A program made the translations under genes and the position numbers. A stretch of 64,000 nucleotides of DNA, taken from the NCBI GenBank assembly GCA_023386955.1, contig JAEWIS010000035.1, forward strand, positions 91,841-155,840. The letters are read 5' to 3'. Each line of letters starts with the position of its first letter. Positions within the stretch are counted from its first letter, which is position 1. The notes beneath the pieces were generated by a model. It had not been told where the DNA came from, ran no database searches, and saw only the letters and a list, made by a program, of their open reading frames with translations. The stretch comes from Bacillota bacterium. GTDB lineage: Bacteria; Bacillota; Bacilli; Paenibacillales; NBRC-103111. Below, piece by piece: positions 1 to 8,766 of the stretch.

Positions 1-929
1 GTAGCGGCAGGCAGGTAACCGAGCAGAACGCCCAAACCGCCGCAGATCGCGGTGCCGCCGTCGCCGCCTTTGCCGCGAACAATCCCATCCTCTGAAACGG
101 TAAGCTCGCATTGGTAGGGATCACCGAGGAAATGCAGCCCGAAGAAGTTGGGCAGCTCCAGGTCGTAGGGACGTTCAGGGCCCGGGAGGCCGTTGTCCGT
201 GCGGGTATCCCCATCGGCTCCGGCGCGGTCCAGCTCCCCGAAGTGACGAACCTTCATGGTGTAGTCGAAGCTGTCCCCCCAGGGGAACAGGGTCCGGCTG
301 CCTCCGCCGTAGAGGTATTCCCATTCATCCTCCGTCAGAATGGCGAAGCCTTCCGTAAGCGAAGTCTCGGCCCATTCGGGATAGTCGTCGCTGGTCCAGA
401 ATAGCTCCACCCGAACCTCTTCGCCCATCCGGGTAAAACGGTGTGCTTCATGTAGCTCATAGGCATTGTAGGTTGACTGGAGGAAAGTATCCAGATCGGC
501 CTGCAGCTCGTCATCCTCCGCCAGCTCTTCGGCAGTTGCGTCCTCCCAGCTGACCGACTGAACCTGGTGTTCCACCAGCATCGGCCCGATGGTCACCTGC
601 CGCAACGGCGACATCTGCTCCCGCAGCAACTCCGGGGTTTTCTCCAGCCTCCTGCCCATCTCCTCCAGGCCCTTCTCCAGCTCTGCCCGCGTTGGAGCAT
701 CCATCCGGTCGATACGGTTTTCCCAGCCCAGGGTAACCCGGTCTCCCGGAATGAAGACGAACTCGCGGCCCTCGTAACCGAATATGCCAGTTTCCAACTG
801 TTGGCCATACCGTGCGAAGGTATCCATACGCAGCAGCGAGAAGCCCCCGGGCAGCGGCAGCGCCCGTAATTCCGACTCCTTCTCCGCAGTAGTCAAGGCT
901 TGCCAGACAGAACGTTGATGGGTGTGCAT
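1..929 (-). CDS. Formylglycine-generating-enzyme (SUMF1)-like domain protein, 3' end outside window
   Basis: The reading frame is open from an ATG at 929-927, preceded by GATAGGAGGAAT, and runs off the window start, so the C terminus is missing. About 309 residues are visible. Residues around 195-230 read ILTEDEWEYLYGGG followed by LFPWGD, and then NFFGLHFLGDPYQCE. This is the order of the FGE-sulfatase/SUMF1 fold (LPTEAEWEYAARGG, PWGD, N.FGL.DM.GNV.EW). True FGE enzymes oxidise a sulfatase cysteine, but many bacterial members have other or unknown roles, and the catalytic cysteine region is not fully present here. The N-terminal ~190 residues match nothing I recognise. It is divergent from the WYL regulator across about 100 bp, so that regulator is a candidate controller. 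Family confident, function unknown. Confidence 0.7.
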   Translation of the reverse strand, partial: MHTHQRSVWQALTTAEKESELRALPLPGGFSLLRMDTFARYGQQLETGIFGYEGREFVFIPGDRVTLGWENRIDRMDAPTRAELEKGLEEMGRRLEKTPELLREQMSPLRQVTIGPMLVEHQVQSVSWEDATAEELAEDDELQADLDTFLQSTYNAYELHEAHRFTRMGEEVRVELFWTSDDYPEWAETSLTEGFAILTEDEWEYLYGGGSRTLFPWGDSFDYTMKVRHFGELDRAGADGDTRTDNGLPGPERPYDLELPNFFGLHFLGDPYQCELTVSEDGIVRGKGGDGGTAICGGLGVLLGYLPAA

Positions 930-962
930 CGGATTCCTCCTATCATGACGGTAGATGATTCT

Positions 963-991
963 ATACTAGCAAGCCCGCCCCATGTGGGCAA
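963..991 (-). promoter_or_regulatory. Candidate sigma-A promoter of the FGE-like gene
   Basis: On the minus strand TTGCCC and TAGTAT are separated by 17 bp, ending about 34 bp upstream of the start codon. The spacing is ideal and the -35 box is imperfect. The short shared intergenic region makes it a natural place for control by the divergent WYL regulator. Confidence 0.45.
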
Positions 992-1029
992 CTGATGTAT
1001 ACCAATAAACCGAACTTCAGGGGAGATCT

Positions 1030-1974
1030 ATGAAAAAAACAGAGAGACAAAACGGGATCGTGCATTTATTACGGGTACGCAAGAAAATGACGGCACATGA
1101 GCTGGCCCGTTATTTTGAGGTGAGTGAACGGACCATATACCGGGATATTGATGCCCTTAGCCAGCTTCAGGTTCCCATTATAGCCTATGAGGGTTTGGGT
1201 GGGGGTTACGAAATTCCCCCTTCTTACTTCATGCCCAGCATTAAGCTCAGCGAGCAGGAAGCCCTTATGCTGCTGATGGTATTGAAGGCAGGCGAGGAGC
1301 TTCATATCCCCAATCTGGCCACAGACTATAACCTGCTCAGCAGCAAGGTGATGAATGCTCTGTCGGACGAGGAGAGACAACAAGCGGCTCAGGTCATGTC
1401 TCACATCGAGTTTAACATCATCCGCATTATGCCGAAGGGCTACATTGAGGATGTGCTAAAGCCTATACTGGAGGCATTCGGGCGGTCCTGCGATCTGCAA
1501 ATGGGGTATTATCATCCGGAGCGGAATGAGACCGAGCACCGGCAGGTTTCGCCGATCAGGCTGTTTTTTACGGATGGGGGCTGGTATGTGAAGGGCTTCT
1601 GCCATGTCAGACAGGCCAAACGAACCTTTCGGCTGGACCGCATCGTGTCCCTGACTTGCCTGGATGTAGAAAACCGCTATATGAACAAGGAGCTGAACCT
1701 GCCGGATCAGGACAGGTTTACCTGGTTCACCTACGAGCTCCTCATTGATCCAGCCCTGTACCGGATTATCAAAGAGGATGCCTATCTCCAGCACGCGGAA
1801 GTGAAAACGGCAGCAAACGGGCTGCATCTGACGGTTCGGACTCCCTACAAAAACGACATCCTTCAATTGGTCTTACACCATCCGGAGCAGGTGACGGCTT
1901 TACAGCCGGAAGCGTTCCTTCAAGAAATCGAAGCAATAAGCCAAGCCATTCATAAGAAATATTGTAAACCCTGA
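1030..1974 (+). CDS. HTH/WYL-domain transcriptional regulator (YafY/DeoR-like)
   Basis: A 314-residue protein starting at ATG after GGGGAG. Residues 5-60 form a winged helix of the HTH_11 type (ELARYFEVSERTIYRDI is the recognition region). The middle holds a WYL domain, seen in FTDGGWYVKGFCH and RTFRLDRI around residues 178-205, followed by a WCX-like C-terminal extension. Length and order are normal for this family, which binds DNA and senses small ligands or nucleic acid through WYL. It is divergent from the FGE-like gene and is followed at 85 bp by a phosphotriesterase-family gene. Its stop codon lies inside a terminator hairpin, so the downstream gene is probably mostly separately transcribed. 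Ligand and targets are unknown. Confidence 0.85.
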   Translation: MKKTERQNGIVHLLRVRKKMTAHELARYFEVSERTIYRDIDALSQLQVPIIAYEGLGGGYEIPPSYFMPSIKLSEQEALMLLMVLKAGEELHIPNLATDYNLLSSKVMNALSDEERQQAAQVMSHIEFNIIRIMPKGYIEDVLKPILEAFGRSCDLQMGYYHPERNETEHRQVSPIRLFFTDGGWYVKGFCHVRQAKRTFRLDRIVSLTCLDVENRYMNKELNLPDQDRFTWFTYELLIDPALYRIIKEDAYLQHAEVKTAANGLHLTVRTPYKNDILQLVLHHPEQVTALQPEAFLQEIEAISQAIHKKYCKP

Positions 1975-2000
1975 CACTCTGATGTCGGGGTTTATTGTTT
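1966..2000 (+). terminator. Rho-independent terminator after the WYL regulator
   Basis: An 11-bp stem, AAACCCTGACA with TGTCGGGGTTT (one G-U pair), has a 6-nt loop and is followed by ATTGTTT. It contains the regulator's TGA stop. Confidence 0.65.
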
Positions 2001-2059
2001 ATGCTGGAGGCGCATCGGTGAGTAATAGAACCGGATTGAGTCCACAAGGAGGAAAAACG

Positions 2060-3007
2060 ATGATTCATACAGTGAGAGGCCCCATCCCAAAGAGTGAGCT
2101 TGGTCTGACCTTAGGGCATGAACATTTCAAGTGGGAATTTGACGAGTGCAAGGCAAACAGCATGTATTTTGACAAAAGCTATTCAGAGGAGGAGATTCAG
2201 TCAGACCTGAAGGTGATACTGCCCATCCTGCTGGATATCAAAAAGAAAGGAGGCCAGGCCGTGGTAGAAGCCTCGCCGCCAATCGGCGGGCAGAATGTCC
2301 GCTTATTAAAGGAATTGTCGGAGCAAGCGGATATGCATATCATCCCGTGTACAGGATGGAACATGACGAAGCAGCTCTATGAGGTGTTTCCGAATCAGTT
2401 CGAAGAGCAGCTGGCCAACCGTTGGATCAAGGATTTCCAAGAAGGGCTGGATACCATCGACGGCCTAGTAATTCGTCCGGGACACATCAAGCTGCTGCTG
2501 GACAAGGGTGTGTTGTCCAAGGTGGATCAAGCCATGCTGGTTGCCGCGGTAAGGGCCAGCAAAGCCACAGGGTTACCCATTCACTGCCATATCCTCGAGG
2601 CCAAAATGGTTTCCGAAGTCATCCGGGTACTGGACGCAGAGCAGGCGGACTATCAACAATTCCTGTGGGCCCATACGGATAAAGAAGCCCATAAGGAAAC
2701 CATCAAGCTCGCCGCCGAAAAAGGCATGTGGCTGGGCATGGACACGATCAGAAAGGGAACCAGCCCGGAGCGATTCGAGCTTCTGCGCTACATCCTGTCA
2801 TTGGGCTATGGACATAAAGTGCTGCTTTCCCAGGATTACGACTTCTATGCAGAAGCAACAGAATCCATAGAGAATCATCCGTGTACGGTTATCTTTGAAG
2901 AGTTTATTCCTTATTGCGAAGAGAACGGAATAGAGAGGCAGGAGATTATACGGATGATGACAGAGAATCCTGGGGAGTTTTATGATGTAGGTACAAAAGC
3001 TAGATAA
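2060..3007 (+). CDS. Phosphotriesterase-family metal-dependent hydrolase
   Basis: The 315-residue start at 2060 was chosen because AAGGAGG lies 8 nt upstream; a longer frame from 1982 has no ribosome site. The metal-binding series of the PTE/amidohydrolase family is visible in order: LGHEH near the N terminus (HxH), IKLLLDKG (candidate bridging lysine), IHCHI, LWAHTDK and LLSQDYDF (final aspartate). Family members are lactonases, phosphotriesterases or related hydrolases, and the substrate cannot be read from the sequence. No signal peptide, so cytoplasmic. It lies 85 bp downstream of the WYL regulator and 58 bp upstream of a DUF6273 gene. Confidence 0.8.
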   Translation: MIHTVRGPIPKSELGLTLGHEHFKWEFDECKANSMYFDKSYSEEEIQSDLKVILPILLDIKKKGGQAVVEASPPIGGQNVRLLKELSEQADMHIIPCTGWNMTKQLYEVFPNQFEEQLANRWIKDFQEGLDTIDGLVIRPGHIKLLLDKGVLSKVDQAMLVAAVRASKATGLPIHCHILEAKMVSEVIRVLDAEQADYQQFLWAHTDKEAHKETIKLAAEKGMWLGMDTIRKGTSPERFELLRYILSLGYGHKVLLSQDYDFYAEATESIENHPCTVIFEEFIPYCEENGIERQEIIRMMTENPGEFYDVGTKAR

Positions 3008-3065
3008 TTGGTATAATGATGGTAAAGTTCGAGAAGCAGAAGATAATGAGGGCGGGGAGAAAGAG

Positions 3066-3692
3066 ATGGGAGAGTTTCAGATCGGCTCAATCATGCCCTT
3101 CGGCAGCTATCAATGGCGCATTCTGGATATACAGGGCAATGCGGCCTTGATAATAACGGAATCCATAATTGAACAACACGTCTATCATAATAGCGCGGGT
3201 GATGTAACATGGGCGGACTGCGCCCTAAGAAACTATCTGAACGGTGAGTTTTATGACAGATTCACCGCATCCGAACAGGCAAGGATCATTCCCGTATTGA
3301 ACCAAAACCACGACAATCCGTGGTACGGTTCAACAGGTGGAGAGGATACGCAGGATTACATATTTCTGCTAAGCATCGAAGAAGCAGTGTGCCACTATTT
3401 CGGGGACAGCAGGAAAAACCTCGAAAACCGCAGCGCCAAACAACGATACTGGTTTCAAAAGAAAGACGAAAACAACGCCAAGCGAAGAGCGACACTCCAT
3501 GGGCGTGGATGGTGGTGGTGGCTCCGGTCGTCCGGCCGAGACAATCGAAGAGCCGTATATATCCACGGCGACGGCAATATAGGCATCCAGGGAAACGGCA
3601 CCTTCCGCTACAACAGCAACACGATCCACCCTTCAACAGGCGATAACAGCGGGGGCGTTCGTCCTGTTGTGTGGGTGAGGTTGGAAGGGTGA
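3066..3692 (+). CDS. DUF6273 domain protein
   Basis: A 208-residue protein. The N terminus has the family opening W-R-I-L-D...AL-I-I, and the C terminus has GRGWWWWLRSSGRDN, VYIHGDGNIGIQG and GVRPVVWVRLEG. This is the DUF6273 pattern (WWLRSPG ... VRPALWL) common in Firmicutes, which in structure recalls the C-type-lectin/FGE-like fold. It has no signal peptide and no transmembrane segment. No enzymatic role is established. It sits at the left edge of the AT-rich island and is followed by a good terminator, so it is not part of the downstream SMC operon. Confidence 0.75.
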   Translation: MGEFQIGSIMPFGSYQWRILDIQGNAALIITESIIEQHVYHNSAGDVTWADCALRNYLNGEFYDRFTASEQARIIPVLNQNHDNPWYGSTGGEDTQDYIFLLSIEEAVCHYFGDSRKNLENRSAKQRYWFQKKDENNAKRRATLHGRGWWWWLRSSGRDNRRAVYIHGDGNIGIQGNGTFRYNSNTIHPSTGDNSGGVRPVVWVRLEG

Positions 3693-3807
3693 ATTTGGAC
3701 CAAAAAAGGGAGCTGCGTGACTGCAGGACACGAACATAGGGTTTGTGTGTTGTTGGTTAAGGAGTAAAAATAGAGCCGCATTTACCAATGGAAATATAAT
3801 AAAATAG

Positions 3808-3849
3808 ATGTCCTTGGAACTTTTATTAGGCCAAGGGCATTATTTTTTT
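3808..3849 (+). terminator. Rho-independent terminator after the DUF6273 gene
   Basis: Stem ATGTCCTTGG with CCAAGGGCAT (one G-U pair), 13-nt loop, then TATTTTTTT. It separates the backbone genes from the operon beginning at 3956. The rest of 3693-3955 is AT-rich with no gene that I can see. Confidence 0.75.
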
Positions 3850-3955
3850 GTCAAGAGATTGATACTGGATTGGTATTTTGCATGAATAGCAGGAAAAAGA
3901 TAGCAGGAAGTCGAAATATGCTATTAAAAAATTCTTTTTAAATTGAGGTGGAAGT

Positions 3956-5215
3956 ATGCCTTCTGACCTAGAACAAACAATAATAGATATCGACTATAAC
4001 CTAAATAAAGATGATATTATTGATGCAAAAAAAATTGAACCATATTATAAGATGTTTGGAGTATTCAACATTCAAGATCCTAGGATGACCACTTTAGTTC
4101 TAGCTTCAGCGAGAACAATCTCGCGACATGGAGGAAATTTATCACGTTCGGAACTTGATGACATACTTAATTACATGCAGAAAAGTATGCGTAGGAAAGT
4201 CATTAGCTATTTAATTAAATATGAGTGGATACTTTTTAATGGTATCGACTATCAGATGCCTGGTCGTATTGTTTCATTGCTTACTCATGGTTTATTTGGA
4301 TCTGTGATTCGCGGAGAAATGGATTTTGCTCAAGAAATTTTACTTGTTGGAAACGAAGCTGAAATATCTGACTTGTATAACTTAGATCAAGAAACAATAG
4401 AAAAAAACTTCCATATTCATATGAGACAATTGAATTATATTAGAGACAATATTGAGCGAACGATCCAAAGACGATCAAAAAGAGAGATAAGAGAAATCAT
4501 TCAAACAAGCCCTACAATACTAAGTGCTATCGATGAGCTAAGAAAGAAGATAAAAAGAAGAAATGATCTATCGAGTAGTTTTCAGAAAAGAAACGAATTT
4601 TACGAAGTTTGTGGACAGATTACAGCGTTAGTTGCCCAAACATTGGATATTGCTAGAGATAATCTATTGCAAGATGTTAGTGCTTTAGGAAAATATATTG
4701 ATCCCGAGAAAATGGAGGAGTTTCTTAGAGGGACTTCGGTTGAGTATCTGACCAATTTGGCTACTAATTATTTTTCCGCGCCTAAGCAAACTCCACAACT
4801 AAGAGAAGAGACCCTCATTTATAAAACTAAATCATTCTTTCTACAAGAATATAATGAAATAACAGAGATTCCCCCTCCTCCTATTATTGATTTTGAAGAA
4901 GAAGAGATCATTTTTGAAACAAAAGATAATCCCCTCGATTTATTACATCATGAATTAATATTTAAGCTCAAAGATAGACAAGATGCTCCTCTAGATGAAG
5001 TTTTGTTTTCTAAAGGTGATAACTTTGGATTAGCGATGTATCGGACAGGACAAGCTGTCAAGCTTGTTTCTAACCTTCAAGTATCAGAAACAGTCATCAA
5101 AAAAGAAACTTTGGGTCTCGAAGTAAAAGATAATATGAAATCTTTAAAAAATCGTTCTATAAAAGAAATGACAGAAGCTTATATTAGGAGGGGGAATTAT
5201 GGAGGAAACAACTAA
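3956..5215 (+). CDS. Kleisin-like subunit of an SMC complex (JetA/MksF/MukF-like position)
   Basis: A 419-residue acidic, mostly helical protein, ATG after GAGGTGG. Residues ~40-110 look like a winged-helix/helical bundle (SRSELDDILNYMQKSM, VISYLIKYEWIL). Residues ~150-280 are long charged helices, then comes an acidic proline-bearing linker near 315-330 (EIPPPPIIDFEEEE), and a C-terminal ~70 residues that could form a cap-binding winged helix. I cannot match it to a named family by sequence alone. The call rests on architecture and on gene order, kleisin then KITE then SMC, as in mukF-mukE-mukB, mksF-mksE-mksB and jetA-jetB-jetC. It overlaps the next gene by 17 nt. Codon use is AT-rich, unlike the flanking backbone genes. 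Confidence 0.55.
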   Translation: MPSDLEQTIIDIDYNLNKDDIIDAKKIEPYYKMFGVFNIQDPRMTTLVLASARTISRHGGNLSRSELDDILNYMQKSMRRKVISYLIKYEWILFNGIDYQMPGRIVSLLTHGLFGSVIRGEMDFAQEILLVGNEAEISDLYNLDQETIEKNFHIHMRQLNYIRDNIERTIQRRSKREIREIIQTSPTILSAIDELRKKIKRRNDLSSSFQKRNEFYEVCGQITALVAQTLDIARDNLLQDVSALGKYIDPEKMEEFLRGTSVEYLTNLATNYFSAPKQTPQLREETLIYKTKSFFLQEYNEITEIPPPPIIDFEEEEIIFETKDNPLDLLHHELIFKLKDRQDAPLDEVLFSKGDNFGLAMYRTGQAVKLVSNLQVSETVIKKETLGLEVKDNMKSLKNRSIKEMTEAYIRRGNYGGNN

Positions 5216-5807
5216 TCCAGAGGTGCAACGAATTTGCTCACTTTTTCATTATGGGTGGGTCTCTAAAGAATCAGTAGGAATTTTAGAGAAGAACTTGACT
5301 CTATATAGAGAAGTTCAACAAGCGTTAGGTACGATGGGGTACGAGCTTATTAATTTTCCAAATTGTGAGTGGTATGTAATTCGCTTAAAGAAAGAATTTG
5401 ATGATGACGCTTTTGATAAATTTCATCGAAAAAATAGTGGTTTCAACCAAAGACATATGGCATTGATAACTATACTCTTTATAAAGCTAATGGTACCCCG
5501 TTTAATAGGAAACTATGGAGATCAAGAAATTTATACAACCTTAGACGAGTTGACATTAAATTATGGAGAGAAATTTCGTTTTAGAAGATGGAGCCCCCGT
5601 AACTCAATTGAATCTCTAATTAAAATGTTAAAAAAGCATTGGTTTGTTATTGAAAAGGGGAAAAGGTATTACGCTGGACCTGCAATGTTTATGCTCCATT
5701 ACAACGATTACCTTCAGAATATTACACAGGATATGCTTCAAGAGATGATGGAGCTTACTCAGCAAGTCGCTAAGGATTTATCAGAGGATCAGATGAAGGC
5801 AGATTAA
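5199..5807 (+). CDS. KITE/MukE-like winged-helix subunit (JetB position)
   Basis: A 202-residue protein, ATG after TTAGGAGGGGG inside the end of the preceding gene, so translation is probably coupled. Residues ~85-165 contain a plausible winged helix: MALITILFIKL, then IYTTLDELTLNYGEKF, then SPRNSIESLIKMLKKHWFVIEKGKRYYAGPAM, with the wing strand VIEKGKRYYAG. Size, position between kleisin and SMC genes, and the tandem-wH look fit the KITE proteins MukE, MksE and JetB, which dimerise and bind the kleisin linker and DNA. No enzymatic motif. Assignment is by context plus fold impression. Confidence 0.55.
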   Translation: MEETTNPEVQRICSLFHYGWVSKESVGILEKNLTLYREVQQALGTMGYELINFPNCEWYVIRLKKEFDDDAFDKFHRKNSGFNQRHMALITILFIKLMVPRLIGNYGDQEIYTTLDELTLNYGEKFRFRRWSPRNSIESLIKMLKKHWFVIEKGKRYYAGPAMFMLHYNDYLQNITQDMLQEMMELTQQVAKDLSEDQMKAD

Positions 5808-5843
5808 AAGAAAGACCTGGATAGAGAGGGGGAAGAGCAGTAA

Positions 5844-8717
5844 ATGATTAAAGACTTTTCGACTGCTTATTGGGGGCTACTACCGACCACATCTAAGCCA
5901 TATCCAGCACATCCAAAAGTTAATGCCTTTGTTGGAGCTTCAGGTCATGGCAAAACCACCATCATGGATGGACTTCGCTTGCTTTTAGGAGATGCTAAAT
6001 TCGAAAATAATAGGGATGCGCTTCATTACATGCATGAAAGGAGTAAGTGGTCTGTTGTTCGGGCTTCTTTTTATAATGAGTCAGTGAATGGGATGCGACC
6101 ATTTGATAATGCAGGCTGTCAAGATGATGAAGTTACTTGTTGTTGTTTAATTACAATTAATTCGAATGGTCGGCCAGAAAAAGATTATTATGTGTTTGAT
6201 GGCAGATTTACTGAGATAGTTGAATTAGGAAGAAATCCAAAAGCTTATAGTCAGAGTCTGAGAACACAAAAGCAATATAAGCAGATTCTAGAAGAATGTC
6301 TAGGAGTAACACCGGCTTTTAGAAATCTTATGTCGATGAATCCGACAACTGTTAAGAATCTTGTTCATTTGGATTCTAATGACCTTTTTTTAAAAGTCTT
6401 CGAGTTAAAAGGGGTAAAAAAGATTCATGACAATTTTAGAGCGGCCAAAGATGAGTTAGGCAGGCAAGAAGTAAGTTTGCATCATGCACAAAATTCACTT
6501 AATGAGGGATTGGATAATTTCAGTAAACTTCAAATGAAATCTGAAAAGTTTAAAGGATATCAATCCAATAGGTTAATATTACAATCTGTTAAACAGAAGC
6601 TGTTAAAAGTAGAGTATTGGGAAAATAGTACTTCAATTATGGTATATGAAAAAAAAGACTCAGCGCTTAAAAGTGAGGTTAGGACAAACCAGGATAAAAA
6701 ACTTAATTTAGAAGTAGAAAGGCGTTCTATTCAGTCGGAAGTTTTTAACATGGGAGAAGAACAAAAGCAGTATAGGACTACTGTATCTGAATTTCAAAAA
6801 GAGATTGGACAATTAAGGGAAAAAATTGGTGAGATATCATCGGAAAGAAAAATAACAGATCAAGATGTGTTAGAGCTAAAAAAAATTAGGCCTTTAAACA
6901 AAGAAGGTCTTATTCAAAACTATAGAAATGCTCATGAAAATATGGAAGAAGCTAAAATAGCATGGCGCAAGGAGAAAGATAAGCTTTACAATCTTGAGCA
7001 GAGAAAAAAAGATTTAGATCAGGATAAACCACATCCTGATTTTGTGTACGAGTTCACCTCAAAACTCAATGAAAATAATATTAATTATATTCTTTTAGCC
7101 GATGCCATATCTCTTAAGCCCGAATATGAAAAATGGCAAGTAGCAGTTGAGGCGTTTTTGGGGAATGAACGATTTAGAATAATTGTTAATAAGAATCAAG
7201 AAGTAATAACGAAAAAGCTTCAGGAGAAATATAGATATACTTCCAGGGTAAGTATTTTGAAACCACGCGCAGAGATTCTTTTTAAGAGAAATATTTCTTT
7301 TCCAACAATTAGTTCAGTAATCGACGTAGCATTTCCAGACAAAGTCGGCGGTTATTTAACTCGTTTGAATGAAATTTATTTGGTTGAAACAGTCGAAGAG
7401 GGTCATCAACTTCAAAAACAAGGATTAACAAGTATTACACTAAAGGGCTTACTGCAAGACCATGATGGCTCTATTTTTAGAAAATATCACCGATTATGTT
7501 GTGGCAAAATGGCCATAGAGAAAGAAAAAATGTTAATCAACATTGAAATAAACAACCAAAAGAAAATATGTCGAGAAAATGAGGCCCTAGTAACTAATTT
7601 TGATGAGGAAGTTAGACAACTTCATGCTAGCATTAAGGAACAGAATGAGTTAGAAAAATTACCAATTAAAGAGAAAAAACTAAATGATCTGAATAATGAT
7701 TATCAGAGTCTTTTGAATGAAATAGATCAAAAGGAAAATTTGTGCGAAAAAATAAATAGTAAACAAGAGAAAATCACAGGGTTCCTTACCGAAAAGAAAG
7801 TTACTGAAGCTATATTTGAACAACAGGAAAAGCACTGTCAGGAAGAAATCGAACGATTAAGTCGAGAAATAAAAGTTGTATTACAAGAACTGACAATTAA
7901 AAAGATAGATCTGGAAGAATCAAAGCAAAAGCTCATTGTATTTGGGATTTCAGAGGATGATATAGAATTTATATCTGAAGATATAAATTCATCTTCTTTT
8001 AAAAATGAACAAGGTGAAGTATATTCTTCAAAAGAGTTAAAAAAAGAAAGTGATCGTATTTCTGAGTTTATTAATAGTTTCATAAAAGAAAATCCAGATA
8101 TTGATGAGACAATAGTAGAACTTGTAAAAACACAAGAGGTTTTGGTTAATCAATTACAAAGCCGATTTAACTTCATCAAAGGAGAAAGAGATAGTTGGGA
8201 ACAAGAGTGTAATAACAGTCTTGCGGCACTTCAAAGTCATATTAAAGAAACAATGAAAGACTTTATAGAAGAATTCCTTATGATGGCTGATCTAATCGGG
8301 GCTAACGCCGCGGGTCGACTCGAACCACGGGGGGAAGATCCAGACTTGTGGGAGTTATATCTATCTATAGGGTTCGATGGGAAGAAACCTGTCCTTATTA
8401 GTAGTCCTGGATTATCTTCCGGACAAAGGGCTCGAACTAGCCTTTTAGTGTTGTTGGCTGCAGTAAGCAGTAAAAGGAGAGGAGAAAAGCTTTCCATTAT
8501 GTTCTTAGATGAGCCTAACGCTGAGGTTGATGACTATAGTGGAAACGATATTGGTCAGGTCTTCCAAGTAACTGATATTCAATATTTTATAACGCATCAA
8601 ACGGGGGAATCTCTTAAATCTATACAGTGGATAGACCATTCTTTTATATGTAGTCAATGTCCCCCGGATTCGGATTTCACTAAGCCCCTAATAGTCCAAA
8701 AAATACGGAATGACTAA
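5844..8717 (+). CDS. SMC-type ATPase with hinge (JetC/MksB/MukB position)
   Basis: A 957-residue protein with a full SMC plan. The N-terminal ATPase half has Walker A GASGHGKTT (residues 31-39, K37). A coiled coil covers about 190-400. A globular hinge follows at about 410-560 (NYILLADAISLKPEYEKW, VAVEAFLGNERFRIIV). A second coiled coil covers about 565-800. The C-terminal half has signature LSSGQRA (857-863), Walker B IMFLDEP (D889, E890) and H-loop YFITHQTGE. All catalytic residues are intact. It is shorter than canonical SMC (~1150-1200) or MukB (~1480). SMC complexes use ATP to extrude DNA loops, and Wadjet/MksB versions recognise small circular DNA. ATG after GAGGGGGAAG. It lies 36 bp after the KITE-like gene and 49 bp before the chosen kinase start. 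Confidence 0.85.
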   Translation: MIKDFSTAYWGLLPTTSKPYPAHPKVNAFVGASGHGKTTIMDGLRLLLGDAKFENNRDALHYMHERSKWSVVRASFYNESVNGMRPFDNAGCQDDEVTCCCLITINSNGRPEKDYYVFDGRFTEIVELGRNPKAYSQSLRTQKQYKQILEECLGVTPAFRNLMSMNPTTVKNLVHLDSNDLFLKVFELKGVKKIHDNFRAAKDELGRQEVSLHHAQNSLNEGLDNFSKLQMKSEKFKGYQSNRLILQSVKQKLLKVEYWENSTSIMVYEKKDSALKSEVRTNQDKKLNLEVERRSIQSEVFNMGEEQKQYRTTVSEFQKEIGQLREKIGEISSERKITDQDVLELKKIRPLNKEGLIQNYRNAHENMEEAKIAWRKEKDKLYNLEQRKKDLDQDKPHPDFVYEFTSKLNENNINYILLADAISLKPEYEKWQVAVEAFLGNERFRIIVNKNQEVITKKLQEKYRYTSRVSILKPRAEILFKRNISFPTISSVIDVAFPDKVGGYLTRLNEIYLVETVEEGHQLQKQGLTSITLKGLLQDHDGSIFRKYHRLCCGKMAIEKEKMLINIEINNQKKICRENEALVTNFDEEVRQLHASIKEQNELEKLPIKEKKLNDLNNDYQSLLNEIDQKENLCEKINSKQEKITGFLTEKKVTEAIFEQQEKHCQEEIERLSREIKVVLQELTIKKIDLEESKQKLIVFGISEDDIEFISEDINSSSFKNEQGEVYSSKELKKESDRISEFINSFIKENPDIDETIVELVKTQEVLVNQLQSRFNFIKGERDSWEQECNNSLAALQSHIKETMKDFIEEFLMMADLIGANAAGRLEPRGEDPDLWELYLSIGFDGKKPVLISSPGLSSGQRARTSLLVLLAAVSSKRRGEKLSIMFLDEPNAEVDDYSGNDIGQVFQVTDIQYFITHQTGESLKSIQWIDHSFICSQCPPDSDFTKPLIVQKIRND

Positions 8718-8766
8718 ATTTCATAGTTTATGAATGTAAGGAACACTTAATGGGGGAATGATTCAA

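Noticed and set aside
1982..2059. Longer N terminus for the phosphotriesterase-family protein
   Set aside because: The extra 26 codons overlap the terminator hairpin and lack a ribosome site, whereas AAGGAGG sits just before ATG 2060.
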